A stretch of 64,000 nt of DNA. It comes from JALHMQ01 sp037441125. GTDB taxonomy: Bacteria > Pseudomonadota > Gammaproteobacteria > Burkholderiales > Burkholderiaceae_F. Below, one piece after another: positions 48,527-57,947 of the stretch; the stretch's first letter is position 1; the number at the start of each line of letters is the position of its first letter. The notes under the pieces are model-generated. The model made no database searches, was not told where the DNA came from, and worked only from the letters and a program-made list of their open reading frames with translations. The position numbers and the translations under genes are program-made. The stretch is from NCBI GenBank assembly GCA_037441125.1, contig JBBIST010000002.1:38692-102691 (forward strand), written 5' to 3'.

Positions 48527-49402
48527 TCAAGCGTTGGCTTGGGAGACCCACCAGCGCTTGCGACGCCGGTACGACTTGGTGTCGCGGAAGCTCGTCCTTC
48601 CTTCGCTAGAAAGGCCGAGATAGAACTCCTTGATCTCGGGGTTGTCGGCGAGCTTGTCCGCCGGACCTTCCATCATGACCTTGCCGTTTTCCAGGATGTA
48701 ACCGTACTTCGCATACTTGAAAGCGGCGTTGCTGTTCTGTTCGGCGATAAGAAAGCTCACGCCTTCCTTGTCGTTGAGGCTGTGCACGATCTCAAAGATC
48801 TCGGCCACCAGTTGCGGCGCCAGTCCCATCGACGGCTCGTCGAGCAGGATCATCTTCGGCTTGGCCATCAGCGCCCGACCAATGGCGGTCATCTGCTGCT
48901 CGCCGCCCGAGGTATAGCCGGACAGACTGCTGCGCCGCTGCGCGATGCGTGGAAAGTAGTGATAGACCCGGTCCAGCTCCTGCCGCATCTCGGCACGTGT
49001 CAGATTGCGTGAGTCGCCGCCGGTCAGCAGATTCTCCTCGACCGTCAGGTGGGCAAAGCAATGTCGGCCCTCCATCACGTGCGACATCCCCAGTTGCACC
49101 AGTTGGTTCGGCGTGAAGCGGTCGATGCGCTGGCCCTGGAACTCGATCGAACCCTTGGTGACAACGCCGCGCTCGGAGGCCAGCAGCGTCGAAATCGACT
49201 TCAGCGTCGTGCTCTTGCCGGCGCCGTTGGCGCCGAGAAGGGCGACGATGCCGCCGGTGGGCACGCGCAGCGACACGCCCTTGAGCACGAGGATCACGTG
49301 GTCGTAAATGACCTCGATGTTGTTGACCGAGAGGATCGGCCGCGCTTGCGGCGCGGCAGCAGGGGCCGCTTCGGCGACGAACTGGGTGGGCACAGCGCTC
49401 AC
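48527..49402 (-). CDS. livF: Branched-chain-amino-acid-type ABC transporter ATPase LivF
   Basis: 291 residues from a GTG at 49402 (GGAG site seven bases before). It carries Walker A GANGAGKST, Q-loop, signature TSGGEQQM, Walker B MILLDEPSMGL and switch His region FLIAEQN, so it is active. An N-terminal extension of about 25 residues (AVPTQFVAEAAPAAAPQARP) precedes the usual start, and a basic C-terminal tail (FRDTKSYRRRKRWWV) is unusual for LivF. Last gene of the livGHMKF-type cluster, set apart from livK by a strong hairpin. Confidence 0.93.
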   Translation of the reverse strand: MSAVPTQFVAEAAPAAAPQARPILSVNNIEVIYDHVILVLKGVSLRVPTGGIVALLGANGAGKSTTLKSISTLLASERGVVTKGSIEFQGQRIDRFTPNQLVQLGMSHVMEGRHCFAHLTVEENLLTGGDSRNLTRAEMRQELDRVYHYFPRIAQRRSSLSGYTSGGEQQMTAIGRALMAKPKMILLDEPSMGLAPQLVAEIFEIVHSLNDKEGVSFLIAEQNSNAAFKYAKYGYILENGKVMMEGPADKLADNPEIKEFYLGLSSEGRTSFRDTKSYRRRKRWWVSQANA

Positions 49403-49482
49403 GCGACGACTCCGTGTCTGGGGCGAACTCGAGCTTTGCTTCGGTAGGAATTCGACGTCAATGCCGGATCGCAACCTGCGCT

Positions 49483-49520
49483 GCGCCCGGGCCGGCAGCA
49501 CCTGCCGCCGGCCCGGGCGC
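49483..49520 (-). terminator. Strong hairpin between livK and livF
   Basis: GCGCCCGGGCCGGC (49483-49496) and its exact complement (49507-49520) form a 14-bp stem with a 10-base loop, 39 bp past the livK stop. There is no T-run, so partial termination or 3' protection of the abundant binding-protein mRNA is likely. Confidence 0.6.
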
Positions 49521-49558
49521 ATTGCGTTCGGACATCGCCGACCTCGCGGTCGAGCGTC

Positions 49559-50917
49559 TTAGGTCGGACAGACTCGCGGCGTGATGTTGTTCTCCTTCGC
49601 GTACCTGGCGGCGGACTCCTCGACCATCGCCCGCACGAACGGCCGATCCGAGCTGACCCAATCGGGCGTGACGACGTTCCAGCGCGAGCCGTCCCACTGC
49701 ATGACCTTGATCACGCCGGCGCCCTCGTGGTCGGCGCAGGTCAGCCGCATCGGCGGTATCAGGCCGTGCAGGCCGAGTTCCTTGAGTCGCGCTTCGGTCA
49801 GGTTGATGTTCTCGAACCCCCAGCGAACCTGCTCGCCGTCCATCACCCGACCCCGACCGAACTGAGCCTGTGCGGTGCGCAGTGCCTCCATCCACAGGCT
49901 GCCGCTCACCAGGCCACGGTTCCAGTAGACGCTGCCGATGCGCTTCGGGTCGGCCAAGTTGCCGCGACCCGCGCCGTAGACGACTTTCTCGATCTCGCGC
50001 ACGATGCCGAAGTCACGGCCTGCCGGCGAGAGCGCTGCGGCGAAATAGCCGCGGGCCGCCGGGCCGGCCGGTACCACGTCTTCTTCCGCGCCGGCCCACC
50101 AGATGCCGAGCATCTTCTCGCGCGGATAGCCCATGCGCGCGGCACTGGTCAGCGCGGTCGAGTTCATGCCCGGACCGAAGCCCCAGAGGATCACCCAGTC
50201 CGGGTTCTCGGCACGGATGCGCGTCCACTGCGCCCCTTGCTCGAGCCCGGCCGGCAAAGCCACCGGCAGTTCGATCAGCGTAAAGCCCAGCCGCGGCGCC
50301 AGCGCACGGAACACCGGCAGCGGCTCGCGCCCGTAGGCGTTGTCGAGGTACAAGTGGACGATCTTCTTTCCCTTCAGACGCTCCATGCCGCCTTCGCGCG
50401 CGCCGATCCAGTTGATCATCGCCGAAGCACCCGACCAGTAGTTGGTCATGATCGCGAACATCCACGGGAACACTCGACCGTCGGCAGCGTCGGAGCGCCC
50501 GAAGCCGAACTGCGGAATCACCACGCGGTCGGGCGCCAGTCGCGCGAGCACGCCGTAGGCCATCGGCGTCGAGATCGGCTCGAAGATGGTATTGCGGTGA
50601 GCACCGTAGGTAAGCAGGCGGTGGTAGCACTCGATGCCGCGCGCCGGAATGTATTCGGTCTCGCACTCCTGCCAGATGAGTTCGACGCCGTTGATGCCGC
50701 CGGTCATGTTGGCGTGGGTCATCACGTCGATGATGCCGCCGAACACGGCGCTTCCTGCCGCCGCGAACGGACCGACGCGGTAGCTCGGCAACCCGAAGTA
50801 TTGCTGCGGCCTCGCCTGCGCCGACAGCATCGGCGCCGACAAGGCGGCGGCGCCGACAGCCAGCGTCTGCGTCACGGCGCGGCGTGTGGGGTTACGAGGA
50901 CGGTCTACTTCACTCAT
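49559..50917 (-). CDS. ABC transporter periplasmic substrate-binding protein (LivK/Peripla_BP_6 type)
   Basis: 452 residues from the ATG at 50917. An export signal with twin Arg (TRRAVTQTLAVGAAALSAPM) is followed by a large two-lobe binding protein: GGIIDVMTHANMTGGINGVE, LIWQECETEY, FGFGRSDAADGRVFPWMF, KKIVHLYLDNAYGREPLPVF. It is longer than the amino-acid-binding LivK (about 350), a form seen with aromatic or organic-acid Liv clusters. Positioned between livM and livF, after the permease genes. Ligand unknown. Confidence 0.9.
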   Translation of the reverse strand: MSEVDRPRNPTRRAVTQTLAVGAAALSAPMLSAQARPQQYFGLPSYRVGPFAAAGSAVFGGIIDVMTHANMTGGINGVELIWQECETEYIPARGIECYHRLLTYGAHRNTIFEPISTPMAYGVLARLAPDRVVIPQFGFGRSDAADGRVFPWMFAIMTNYWSGASAMINWIGAREGGMERLKGKKIVHLYLDNAYGREPLPVFRALAPRLGFTLIELPVALPAGLEQGAQWTRIRAENPDWVILWGFGPGMNSTALTSAARMGYPREKMLGIWWAGAEEDVVPAGPAARGYFAAALSPAGRDFGIVREIEKVVYGAGRGNLADPKRIGSVYWNRGLVSGSLWMEALRTAQAQFGRGRVMDGEQVRWGFENINLTEARLKELGLHGLIPPMRLTCADHEGAGVIKVMQWDGSRWNVVTPDWVSSDRPFVRAMVEESAARYAKENNITPRVCPT

Positions 50918-50990
50918 GTCTGTCTCCGTATGCCGGTCGATGTCGGCGATTTGATGTGACAACGGGCAAGGCCCGTGGCTGTCGCTGCGT

Positions 50991-52058
50991 CTAGTGCGGG
51001 AAGGGCCAAAGGCGCAGCCTCTCTTTGGCAACCTGCCAGAGCCTGGCGAGCCCATGTGGCTCGACGATCAGGAAAAAGATGATGAAGGCGCCGAACAGCA
51101 GAACTTCGAAGGCCGACAGCAGAGCCTGATCGAACACCCCGCCGGTGACGAAGTGGAAGAAGTTGGCGAGGAAGATCGGCAGCAGCAGGATGAACGCCGC
51201 GCCGAGGAACGAGCCCAGGATGCTCGCCAGGCCGCCGATGATGACCATGAACAGGATCTGGAACGACAACAGGATGCTGAACGCCGAGGGCTCCACCGTG
51301 CCCAGATAGGCGAAGGCAAACAGTGCGCCGGCGACACCGCAGTAGAACGAGCTGATCGCGAAAGCCATCAGCTTGGTGCGCATCAGCCTGAAGCCCACGA
51401 CCTCGGCCGCGACGTCCATGTCGCGCACCGCCATCCACGAGCGGCCGATGTTCGAGCGCGCCATGTTTTTCGCCGCCAGCGCCAGCACGCCGACGATCGC
51501 CAGCACCAGCAGGTACTTCTCGGCCGGAGTGTCGAAGTGAAAGCCGAGGATGACCATCGGCTGCGCGGTCATCACCCCGGCCGGGTCGTGGTTGGTGAAC
51601 CAGCCGACGTTCTCGAGGATCCAGACGATGAAGAACTGCGCCGCCAGCGTCGCCACCGCCAGGTACAGGCCGCGGATGCGCAGGCTGGGCAGGCCGAAGG
51701 CCACGCCGACCAGCGCCGCGGTCAACCCCGAGAGCACGACCGCAACCAGAAACGGCATGCCGTCGATGCGCAGCATGAAGTTGAAGCAGGCGAACGCGCC
51801 CACCGCCATGAAGCCGGCCGAGCCGATCGATAGTTGCCCGGTGTAGCCGGTGATGATGTTCTGGCCCATCGCCGCCAGCGACAGGATCAGCCACGGCACC
51901 AGGATCGCCATCAGCATCCAGTGACTGGCGACGTTGGGCACGACGAAGATGGCGAACGCCAGCAGCACCAGCATCGCCACACGGTCCAGCGCCAGCGGGA
52001 AGATGCGCGCATCCTGCGCGTACGAGGCACTGAAGTTTCCGGTCTGGCGGTAGAACAT
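50991..52058 (-). CDS. livM: ABC transporter permease LivM
   Basis: 355 residues, about ten hydrophobic helices. Landmarks: NIITGYTGQLSIGSAGFMAV, LPSLRIRGLYLAVATLAAQF, GRSWMAVRDMDVAAEVVGFR and the EAA-like coupling region; also IIGGLASILGSFLGAAFI. It pairs with LivH to make the inner-membrane pore. The short N-terminal cytoplasmic segment before helix 1 is normal. 21 bp after livH. Confidence 0.95.
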   Translation of the reverse strand: MFYRQTGNFSASYAQDARIFPLALDRVAMLVLLAFAIFVVPNVASHWMLMAILVPWLILSLAAMGQNIITGYTGQLSIGSAGFMAVGAFACFNFMLRIDGMPFLVAVVLSGLTAALVGVAFGLPSLRIRGLYLAVATLAAQFFIVWILENVGWFTNHDPAGVMTAQPMVILGFHFDTPAEKYLLVLAIVGVLALAAKNMARSNIGRSWMAVRDMDVAAEVVGFRLMRTKLMAFAISSFYCGVAGALFAFAYLGTVEPSAFSILLSFQILFMVIIGGLASILGSFLGAAFILLLPIFLANFFHFVTGGVFDQALLSAFEVLLFGAFIIFFLIVEPHGLARLWQVAKERLRLWPFPH

Positions 52059-52079
52059 GGTCGGGGTGCTCCGTGGGTC

Positions 52080-52985
52080 TCAGACGCGCCGGATGATCTT
52101 TTCGCCGAACAGCCCCTCGGGGCGCACCAGCAGGAACAGGATCGCGAAGATGAACGGGAACCAGGCCTCGGTGCCGCCGCCGAGGATCGGGCTGCCGACG
52201 TAGACCTCGAACATCCGCTCGGCCACACCGACGATCAGGCCGGCGACGATGACTCCGGGCACCGAGGTGAAGCCGCCGATGATCAGCACCGGCAACGCCT
52301 TGAGCGCGAGGAACACCAGAGCGAACTGCACCCCGGCGCGGCTGGCCCAGAGCATGCCGGCGACGAGAGCGATGATCCCGGCGACCGCCCAGACCATGAT
52401 CCAGATGCGCTGCAGCGGGATGCCGACCGCGAGCGCCGCGGCATGGTCGTCGGCGACCGCGCGCAAGCCGCGTCCGACCTTGGTGCGCGAAAAGATGACC
52501 GCCAGTGTCCCGACGAGCACGGCGGCGACCGCGGCGGCGAAGAAGTCGAACTGGGTGATCAGCAGCCCGGTGTTGGTGAGAATCCATTCGATCGGCACAT
52601 CGGGGATGCCCAGGTACATGCGCCGGACCTCGACTCCCCAGAGCAGTTGCGCCAACCCTTCGACCACGAACGCCAGGCCGATCGTCGCCATGAACAGAGT
52701 GATCTCGTGCTGGCCCACGAGCGGCCGCATGACAAAGCGCTCGGTGGCCACGCCGAGCAGGATCATCACGCCGACGGTCAGCAGCAGGGCAAACCAGAAC
52801 GGCACGCCGAGCTCAGTGAACCCCACCAGCGTCAGCGCGGCAAAAAACACCATCGCGCCCTGCGCGAAGTTGAACGCCGTCGAGGCCTTGTAGATCAGCA
52901 CGAAGCCGAGTGCGACCAGCGAGTACATCAGGCCGGTCATCAGCCCGCCGATCACCACTTCCGCGAACATCTGCAACGGTGTCAT
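52080..52985 (-). CDS. livH: ABC transporter permease LivH
   Basis: 301 residues, about eight membrane helices with the LivH pattern: GLMTGLMYSLVALGFVLIYK, STAFNFAQGAMVFFAALT, RPLVGQHEITLFMATIGLAF, GRGLRAVADDHAAALAVGIP (coupling helix), FTSVPGVIVAGLIVGVAERM. Second permease of the pair. Starts 18 bp before livG's stop region on the minus strand, consistent with one operon. Confidence 0.95.
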   Translation of the reverse strand: MTPLQMFAEVVIGGLMTGLMYSLVALGFVLIYKASTAFNFAQGAMVFFAALTLVGFTELGVPFWFALLLTVGVMILLGVATERFVMRPLVGQHEITLFMATIGLAFVVEGLAQLLWGVEVRRMYLGIPDVPIEWILTNTGLLITQFDFFAAAVAAVLVGTLAVIFSRTKVGRGLRAVADDHAAALAVGIPLQRIWIMVWAVAGIIALVAGMLWASRAGVQFALVFLALKALPVLIIGGFTSVPGVIVAGLIVGVAERMFEVYVGSPILGGGTEAWFPFIFAILFLLVRPEGLFGEKIIRRV

Positions 52986-53003
52986 CGCCCGGCGCCCCTT
53001 CGT

Positions 53004-53789
53004 CTAGTGGGCGACGCCGAGATAGGCGTCGATCACGGCCTGGTCGTTGCGGACCTGGTCGGGCGTGCCGTCGCCGATCTTGCGTCCGTAGTCGAGGACG
53101 ACGACGCGGTCGGAGATGTCCATCACCACGCCCATGTCGTGCTCGATCAGCACGATGGTCGTGCCGAACTGCTCGTTGACTCCGAGGATGAAGCGGCACA
53201 TGTCCTGCTTCTCCTCGACGTTCATCCCGGCCATCGGTTCGTCCAGCAGCAGGATCTGCGGCTCGGCGGCGAGCGCGCGCGCCAGCTCGACACGCTTCTG
53301 CAGTCCGTAGGGCAGGCGGGCCACGGGCGTCTTGCGGATGTGCTGGATGCCGAGGAACTCGATCACCTCCTCGGCCCTGTGGCGCTGCGCCATGTCCTCG
53401 CGCTGCGCCGGCCCCCACCACAACACCTGCAGCAGGAAATTGCTCGTGATCTTCAGGTTGCGGCCGGTCATCACGTTGTCGAGCACCGACATGCCCTTGA
53501 ACAGGGCGATGTTCTGGAAGGTGCGCGCGATGCCCTGCTCGGCCGCACGGTGCGTGTCCATGCGCCGGCGCACCTCGCCGCGCAGCGTGATCCGGCCCTG
53601 CTGCGGGTGGTAGACGCCGTTGATCACGTTGAGCATCGAGCTCTTGCCGGCGCCGTTCGGACCGATGATGGCGCGGATCTCGCCCTCACGGACGTCGAAC
53701 GACACGTCGGTCAGCGCCTTGACGCCGCCGAAGGCGAGCGAGATGTTCTCGACCTTGAGGATGACGTCACCGATGCGACGCTTGGCCAT
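53004..53789 (-). CDS. livG: ABC transporter ATPase LivG
   Basis: 261 residues with Walker A GPNGAGKSSML, the LivG-specific RTFQNIALF after it, signature LPYGLQKR (the variant of LSGGQ typical of LivG), Walker B ILLLDEPMAGM, and switch His LIEHDMGV. It supplies ATP energy to the LivH/LivM pore. 11 bp after the acyl-CoA ligase gene. Confidence 0.95.
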   Translation of the reverse strand: MAKRRIGDVILKVENISLAFGGVKALTDVSFDVREGEIRAIIGPNGAGKSSMLNVINGVYHPQQGRITLRGEVRRRMDTHRAAEQGIARTFQNIALFKGMSVLDNVMTGRNLKITSNFLLQVLWWGPAQREDMAQRHRAEEVIEFLGIQHIRKTPVARLPYGLQKRVELARALAAEPQILLLDEPMAGMNVEEKQDMCRFILGVNEQFGTTIVLIEHDMGVVMDISDRVVVLDYGRKIGDGTPDQVRNDQAVIDAYLGVAH

Positions 53790-53800
53790 CGTGCGCTCCC

Positions 53801-55714
53801 TCAGGCCGGCTGCGGCACGATTGCCGACACCGTGGCGGGCGCGCCGGCGTGCTCGAACACGCGTGCTTCATGGATCGCCAGCGTGGCGGTAATCGTCCCC
53901 TCGCGGCCGTCGTCGAGACGTACCGCCGCCTCGACCCGGTGCTCGCTATCGCCGCGGTGCATGGCGGCGAACAGCGACGCATACTTGGCCAGGACAAAGT
54001 TGCGCCGCAGCTTGTGCGTGCGCGTCATCTCGCGATCGTCGGCGTCGAGTTCCTTGTGCAGCACGACGAAGCGCCTGATCTGTGCCCGCCACAGGTCGGG
54101 CGACTCGGAGAGCACGCGGTTGACCTCGGCAATGCGATCGCCGACCAGGCCGGCCACCGGCGGCAGCGCCAGCAGTTCGCCATAGTCGCCGTAGGCGTAC
54201 TGCTTGCGCTCGGCCCAGTCGCGCACCGAGATGTAGTCGACGTTGACCACGCACACGACGCTGTTGCGGCCGTCGCTCGATACGACCGCTTCGCGGATGT
54301 ACTGCGAGAAGCGCAGCCGCGCCTCGAGCTCCTGCGGCGAGAAGCGGGTCCCGGCCACGGTCAACAGGTCAGCGTGCCGGTCGATGATGCGCACGTTGCC
54401 GTGGGCGTCGATTGCGGCGGCATCGCCGGTGCGAAACCAGCCGCTGGCATCGGCTACACCGAGCGCGAGCCCCGGACCGCGGATCGACAGCTCGTCGCGG
54501 TCGACACGCACTTCCATGCCGTCGATCGGCCGGCCGACCGAATGTGCGGCGATCGGTCCTTCGCGCGGCACGCACACCACACCGGCACACTCGGTACCGC
54601 CGTAGACCGGCTTCAGGTTGACGCCGAGCGAGCGGTAAAAGGCGAACACTTCACGGCCGATGGCCTCGCCTGCCACGTGCAGGACGCGGATGCGCGTGAC
54701 GCCGAGCGCGTCTTTCAGCGGCGAGTAGATCAGCGCCCGGCCGAGCGCGTAGTGCAGCCGGTCGAGCACGGACACCGGCTCGCCGCCCAGCAGGCGCTCG
54801 CCGACGCGCGCGGCGAGCGCGAGAAAGTGCAGGTACAAATGGCGCTTGAGCGGCGGCGCGTCCTCCATGCGCAGCGTCACGTGCTCGAGCAGCGATTCGA
54901 GCGAGCGCGGGGTGGCGACATGGTAGGTCGGGCCGATGTCGCGCAGATCGGTCGCCACCGTCTCGGCCGACTCGGGACAATTGATGGTGAAGCCGCACAC
55001 CAGCCACTGCGCGCAGCACGCGAGGTGCTGCTTGACCCAGGCAAGCGGCAGCCAGGCGAGAACCTCGTCGCGCTCGCTCAATGCCTCGATGCGCGCGATC
55101 GCCGAGGCGGTGTGAATCAGCGCCGCATGCGTGAGCCGGACGATCTTCAGCTCGCCGGTCGTCCCCGAGGTGTGCAGGATCACCGCGACATCCGCGGCTG
55201 TGCCGCGCGCCAGTTCGGCGTCGACGTCGCCGGCACGAGACCGGCCACCCTCGACCAGTTGTTCAAACGAGATCAGTCCGTCGTCGCTGTAGCCGTCGAG
55301 GCCGCGCGCGTTCGTGTAGACGATGTGCGCCAGAGCAGGTGTCTGCCGGCGCAACTGCAGCAGCTTGTCCACCTGTTCCTGGTTCTCGGCGATCGCGTAG
55401 GCGACACCCAGCCGCGCCAGCAGCGGCGCGATCTCTTCGGCCGTCGCGTCCTCGTAGATCGGCACCGGCAGCGCGCCGATCGACTGCGCGCCGAGCATCG
55501 CCAGGTAAAGACGCGGTCGGTTGCGGCCGAGGATCGCCACCGGCGTTCCTCTGCCGACTCCGAGAGCAAGCCACCCGGCGGCGACTTCACGTGACTTCGC
55601 CGCAACTTCGCCCCAGGTTAGGGTTTGCCATATTCCCAAGGCTTTCTGTCGCAGCGCTGGTCGCTGACCACGCGTCGCTGCATTGGCCAGCAAGAGCTTC
55701 GGTAGTGTCTCCAC
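53801..55714 (-). CDS. AMP-forming acyl-CoA synthetase (long-chain/FadD-type)
   Basis: 637 residues from a GTG at 55714. The ANL fold is clear: P-loop ILHTSGTTGELKIVRLTHAA, core VYGGTECAGVV, the DRHADLLTVAGTRFSPQELE hinge, and the long FadD-type insert (ERLLGGEPVSVLDRLHYALG). It makes an acyl-CoA from a carboxylic acid with ATP. The P-loop has Leu in place of the usual Pro before Lys (TGELK), as in several such cluster members. It leads the Liv operon (11 bp before livG), so it probably activates the acid the transporter imports. Confidence 0.92.
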   Translation of the reverse strand: METLPKLLLANAATRGQRPALRQKALGIWQTLTWGEVAAKSREVAAGWLALGVGRGTPVAILGRNRPRLYLAMLGAQSIGALPVPIYEDATAEEIAPLLARLGVAYAIAENQEQVDKLLQLRRQTPALAHIVYTNARGLDGYSDDGLISFEQLVEGGRSRAGDVDAELARGTAADVAVILHTSGTTGELKIVRLTHAALIHTASAIARIEALSERDEVLAWLPLAWVKQHLACCAQWLVCGFTINCPESAETVATDLRDIGPTYHVATPRSLESLLEHVTLRMEDAPPLKRHLYLHFLALAARVGERLLGGEPVSVLDRLHYALGRALIYSPLKDALGVTRIRVLHVAGEAIGREVFAFYRSLGVNLKPVYGGTECAGVVCVPREGPIAAHSVGRPIDGMEVRVDRDELSIRGPGLALGVADASGWFRTGDAAAIDAHGNVRIIDRHADLLTVAGTRFSPQELEARLRFSQYIREAVVSSDGRNSVVCVVNVDYISVRDWAERKQYAYGDYGELLALPPVAGLVGDRIAEVNRVLSESPDLWRAQIRRFVVLHKELDADDREMTRTHKLRRNFVLAKYASLFAAMHRGDSEHRVEAAVRLDDGREGTITATLAIHEARVFEHAGAPATVSAIVPQPA

Positions 55715-56202
55715 GCCAGATGACCCTTGGCTTTTCTAATGGTTATGGAAGTGCAACCGTCCGCCAGCGCACCGCACTCGCCGTACGCGCTTCGGCAAGT
55801 GAGTGCGTTGGCCTCTGACACCGAAATGCAGTCGGCTCAGCCTGAGGACGTGCGATGGTCGTTACAGATGGGCAGTTCGAGCAAGCCTGGACTTACCCTG
55901 ACATGTTGGTGGGCTTTAGTTGCCGGAAGTGGATCTTCGTAGGGTGTTGCACTGCGATGAAAGACTGACGATGGTGTGGCGAAAAGTCTCGTGCTCCCCT
56001 CTTGAGTAGGACTTGCCGCTGTGTTTGGACATGAGCAGTGGCTGCGCAAATCTCGCATCGCTACGTGTTCGCACGGAGGCAGCCACGTCTTGGTAGTCAA
56101 TGCTGGTGCGCTGATCGCGGCTGCCGCCACAATGTCGAACCGCCGAGTCCGCGCCGGCAGCGGCGCACGCTTTCGATTCCCATGGCCCCGAGGAGACGCC
56201 CC
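55715..56202. other. Divergent intergenic region between two acyl-CoA ligase genes
   Basis: About 490 bp, visibly less GC-rich than its surroundings at 55720-56060, with no frame that looks like a gene. It holds both promoters. AAGGG upstream of the 55714 GTG and GAGGAG before the 56203 GTG are the ribosome-binding sites. The base shift may mark a regulatory stretch or a decayed insert. Confidence 0.4.
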
Positions 56203-57912
56203 GTGCCAGCCGACACCGATCTCGCCCGCTTTCGCGCCGCGCGCGACTTTCTTCTTGCCCAGCGCAGCGACCACGACCGCGCGCACGCGGGCTTTCGCTG
56301 GCCGCGCCTCGAGCGCTTCAACTGGGCGCTCGACCACTTCGACGATCTGGCGCGCGACAACCAGCGCGCGGCACTGGTGATCGTCGGCGACGACGGTGCG
56401 CGCACGCAACTGAGCTTCGCCGAGCTTTCAGCGCGCTCGAACCGAGTCGCCAACTGGCTCGAATCGCTGGGTCTGGCGCGCGGCGATCGCGTGCTGCTGA
56501 TGTTGGGCAACGAGGCGCCGCTGTGGGAGCTGATGCTGGCGTGCATCAAGATCGGCGCGGTGATGATCCCGGCCACGACGCTGCTTGCGCGCGACGATCT
56601 CATCGACCGCTTCGAACGCGGGCGCGTGCGCGCGGTGGTCGCCGGCGGCGCGCATGCGGCGCGCTTCGACGGCCTCGACGCGTACGCGCCTGGAGCGGTG
56701 CTGCGCATCGCCATCGGCGCCTGTGCCCCTTCTGCGGCCCCGTGGTTCGACTACGCCGGCGCCGACGCGGCGAGCGCCGTCTACACCCCACGCACGGCGA
56801 CCGATCCCGACGAGACGCTGCTGCTCTACTTCACCAGCGGCACCACCAGCAAGCCGAAGCTGGTCGAGCACACGCAGCGCAGCTACCCGGTCGGCCACCT
56901 GTCGACCATGTACTGGCTCGGACTGCAACCGGGCGACGTGCACTGGAACATCTCGTCGCCGGGCTGGGCCAAGCACGCGTGGAGCAGCTTCTTCGCGCCG
57001 TGGAACGCCGGCGCCACCGTGTTCGTGTTCAACTTCGCGCGCTTCGACGCCCGGCGCGTGCTCGACACGCTGGTGGCCGAGCGCGTGACCACGCTGTGCG
57101 CGCCGCCCACCGTCTGGCGCATGCTGATCCAGGAGCGCCTCGGCGACTGGCGGGTGGCGCTGCGCGAGGCGATGAGCGCCGGCGAGCCGTTGAACCCCGA
57201 GGTCATCGAGCAGGTGCGTGCCGCCTGGGGGCTGACGATCCGCGACGGCTTCGGCCAGACCGAGACCACGGCCCAGGTCGGCAACCCGCCGGGGCAGAAG
57301 CTCAAGTTCGGCTCGATGGGTCGGCCGCTGCCGGGCTACCGCGTCGTGCTGCTCGACGCTGAAGGCAAGAGCGCCGACGAAGGCGAACTGTCGCTCGTGC
57401 TCGACGACCCCGAGCTTGGCCGCCCGGCCGGGCTGATGCGCGGCTACGCCGACTCGCCCGAGCGCAGCGCCGAGGTCATGCGCGACGGCCACTACCGCAC
57501 CGGCGACGTCGCCCAGCGCGACGCCGACGGCTACATCACCTACGTCGGCCGCGCCGACGACGTCTTCAAGGCGAGCGACTACCGGATCAGCCCGTTCGAG
57601 CTGGAAAGCGTGCTGATCGAGCACCCGGCGGTCGCCGAAGCCGCGGTCGTGCCCAGCCCCGACGCGCTCAAGCTCGCCGTGCCCAAGGCGTTCGTGCTGC
57701 TGGCCCCCGGACACGCACCCGACGCGGCGACCGCCGCGTCGATCTTCGCCTTCACGCGCGCCAAGCTCGCGCCGTACAAGCGCATCAAGCGGCTGCAGTT
57801 CGCCGAGCTGCCGAAGACGATCAGCGGCAAGATCCGCCGCGTCGAGCTGCGCCGCGCCGAGGAGTCACGCGCGCTGCCGCCGCAGCCCGGCGAGCGTGAG
57901 TACTTCGACTGA
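56203..57912 (+). CDS. AMP-forming acyl-CoA synthetase (medium-chain/benzoate-type)
   Basis: 569 residues from the GTG at 56203, which has a GAGGAG site; an ATG at 56182 is the alternative. Motifs: P-loop LLLYFTSGTTSKPKLVEHTQ, GWAKHAWSSFFAPWNAGATV, the core DGFGQTETTAQVGNPPGQKL, hinge GRADDVFKASDYRISPFELE and the acetylation-site Lys in PKTISGKIRR. It resembles medium-chain or aromatic acyl-CoA synthetases. Divergent from the Liv-linked ligase, likely under joint control; the exact acid is unknown. Confidence 0.92.
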   Translation: MPADTDLARFRAARDFLLAQRSDHDRAHAGFRWPRLERFNWALDHFDDLARDNQRAALVIVGDDGARTQLSFAELSARSNRVANWLESLGLARGDRVLLMLGNEAPLWELMLACIKIGAVMIPATTLLARDDLIDRFERGRVRAVVAGGAHAARFDGLDAYAPGAVLRIAIGACAPSAAPWFDYAGADAASAVYTPRTATDPDETLLLYFTSGTTSKPKLVEHTQRSYPVGHLSTMYWLGLQPGDVHWNISSPGWAKHAWSSFFAPWNAGATVFVFNFARFDARRVLDTLVAERVTTLCAPPTVWRMLIQERLGDWRVALREAMSAGEPLNPEVIEQVRAAWGLTIRDGFGQTETTAQVGNPPGQKLKFGSMGRPLPGYRVVLLDAEGKSADEGELSLVLDDPELGRPAGLMRGYADSPERSAEVMRDGHYRTGDVAQRDADGYITYVGRADDVFKASDYRISPFELESVLIEHPAVAEAAVVPSPDALKLAVPKAFVLLAPGHAPDAATAASIFAFTRAKLAPYKRIKRLQFAELPKTISGKIRRVELRRAEESRALPPQPGEREYFD

Positions 57913-57947
57913 GTCGCTGCGCGACTGCGGCCAGCGCGGCCGGCGCC

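Noticed and set aside
51834..54185. 783-codon plus-strand frame across livH-livG
   Set aside because: His/Asp/Glu-rich shadow of the Liv genes; no start signal.
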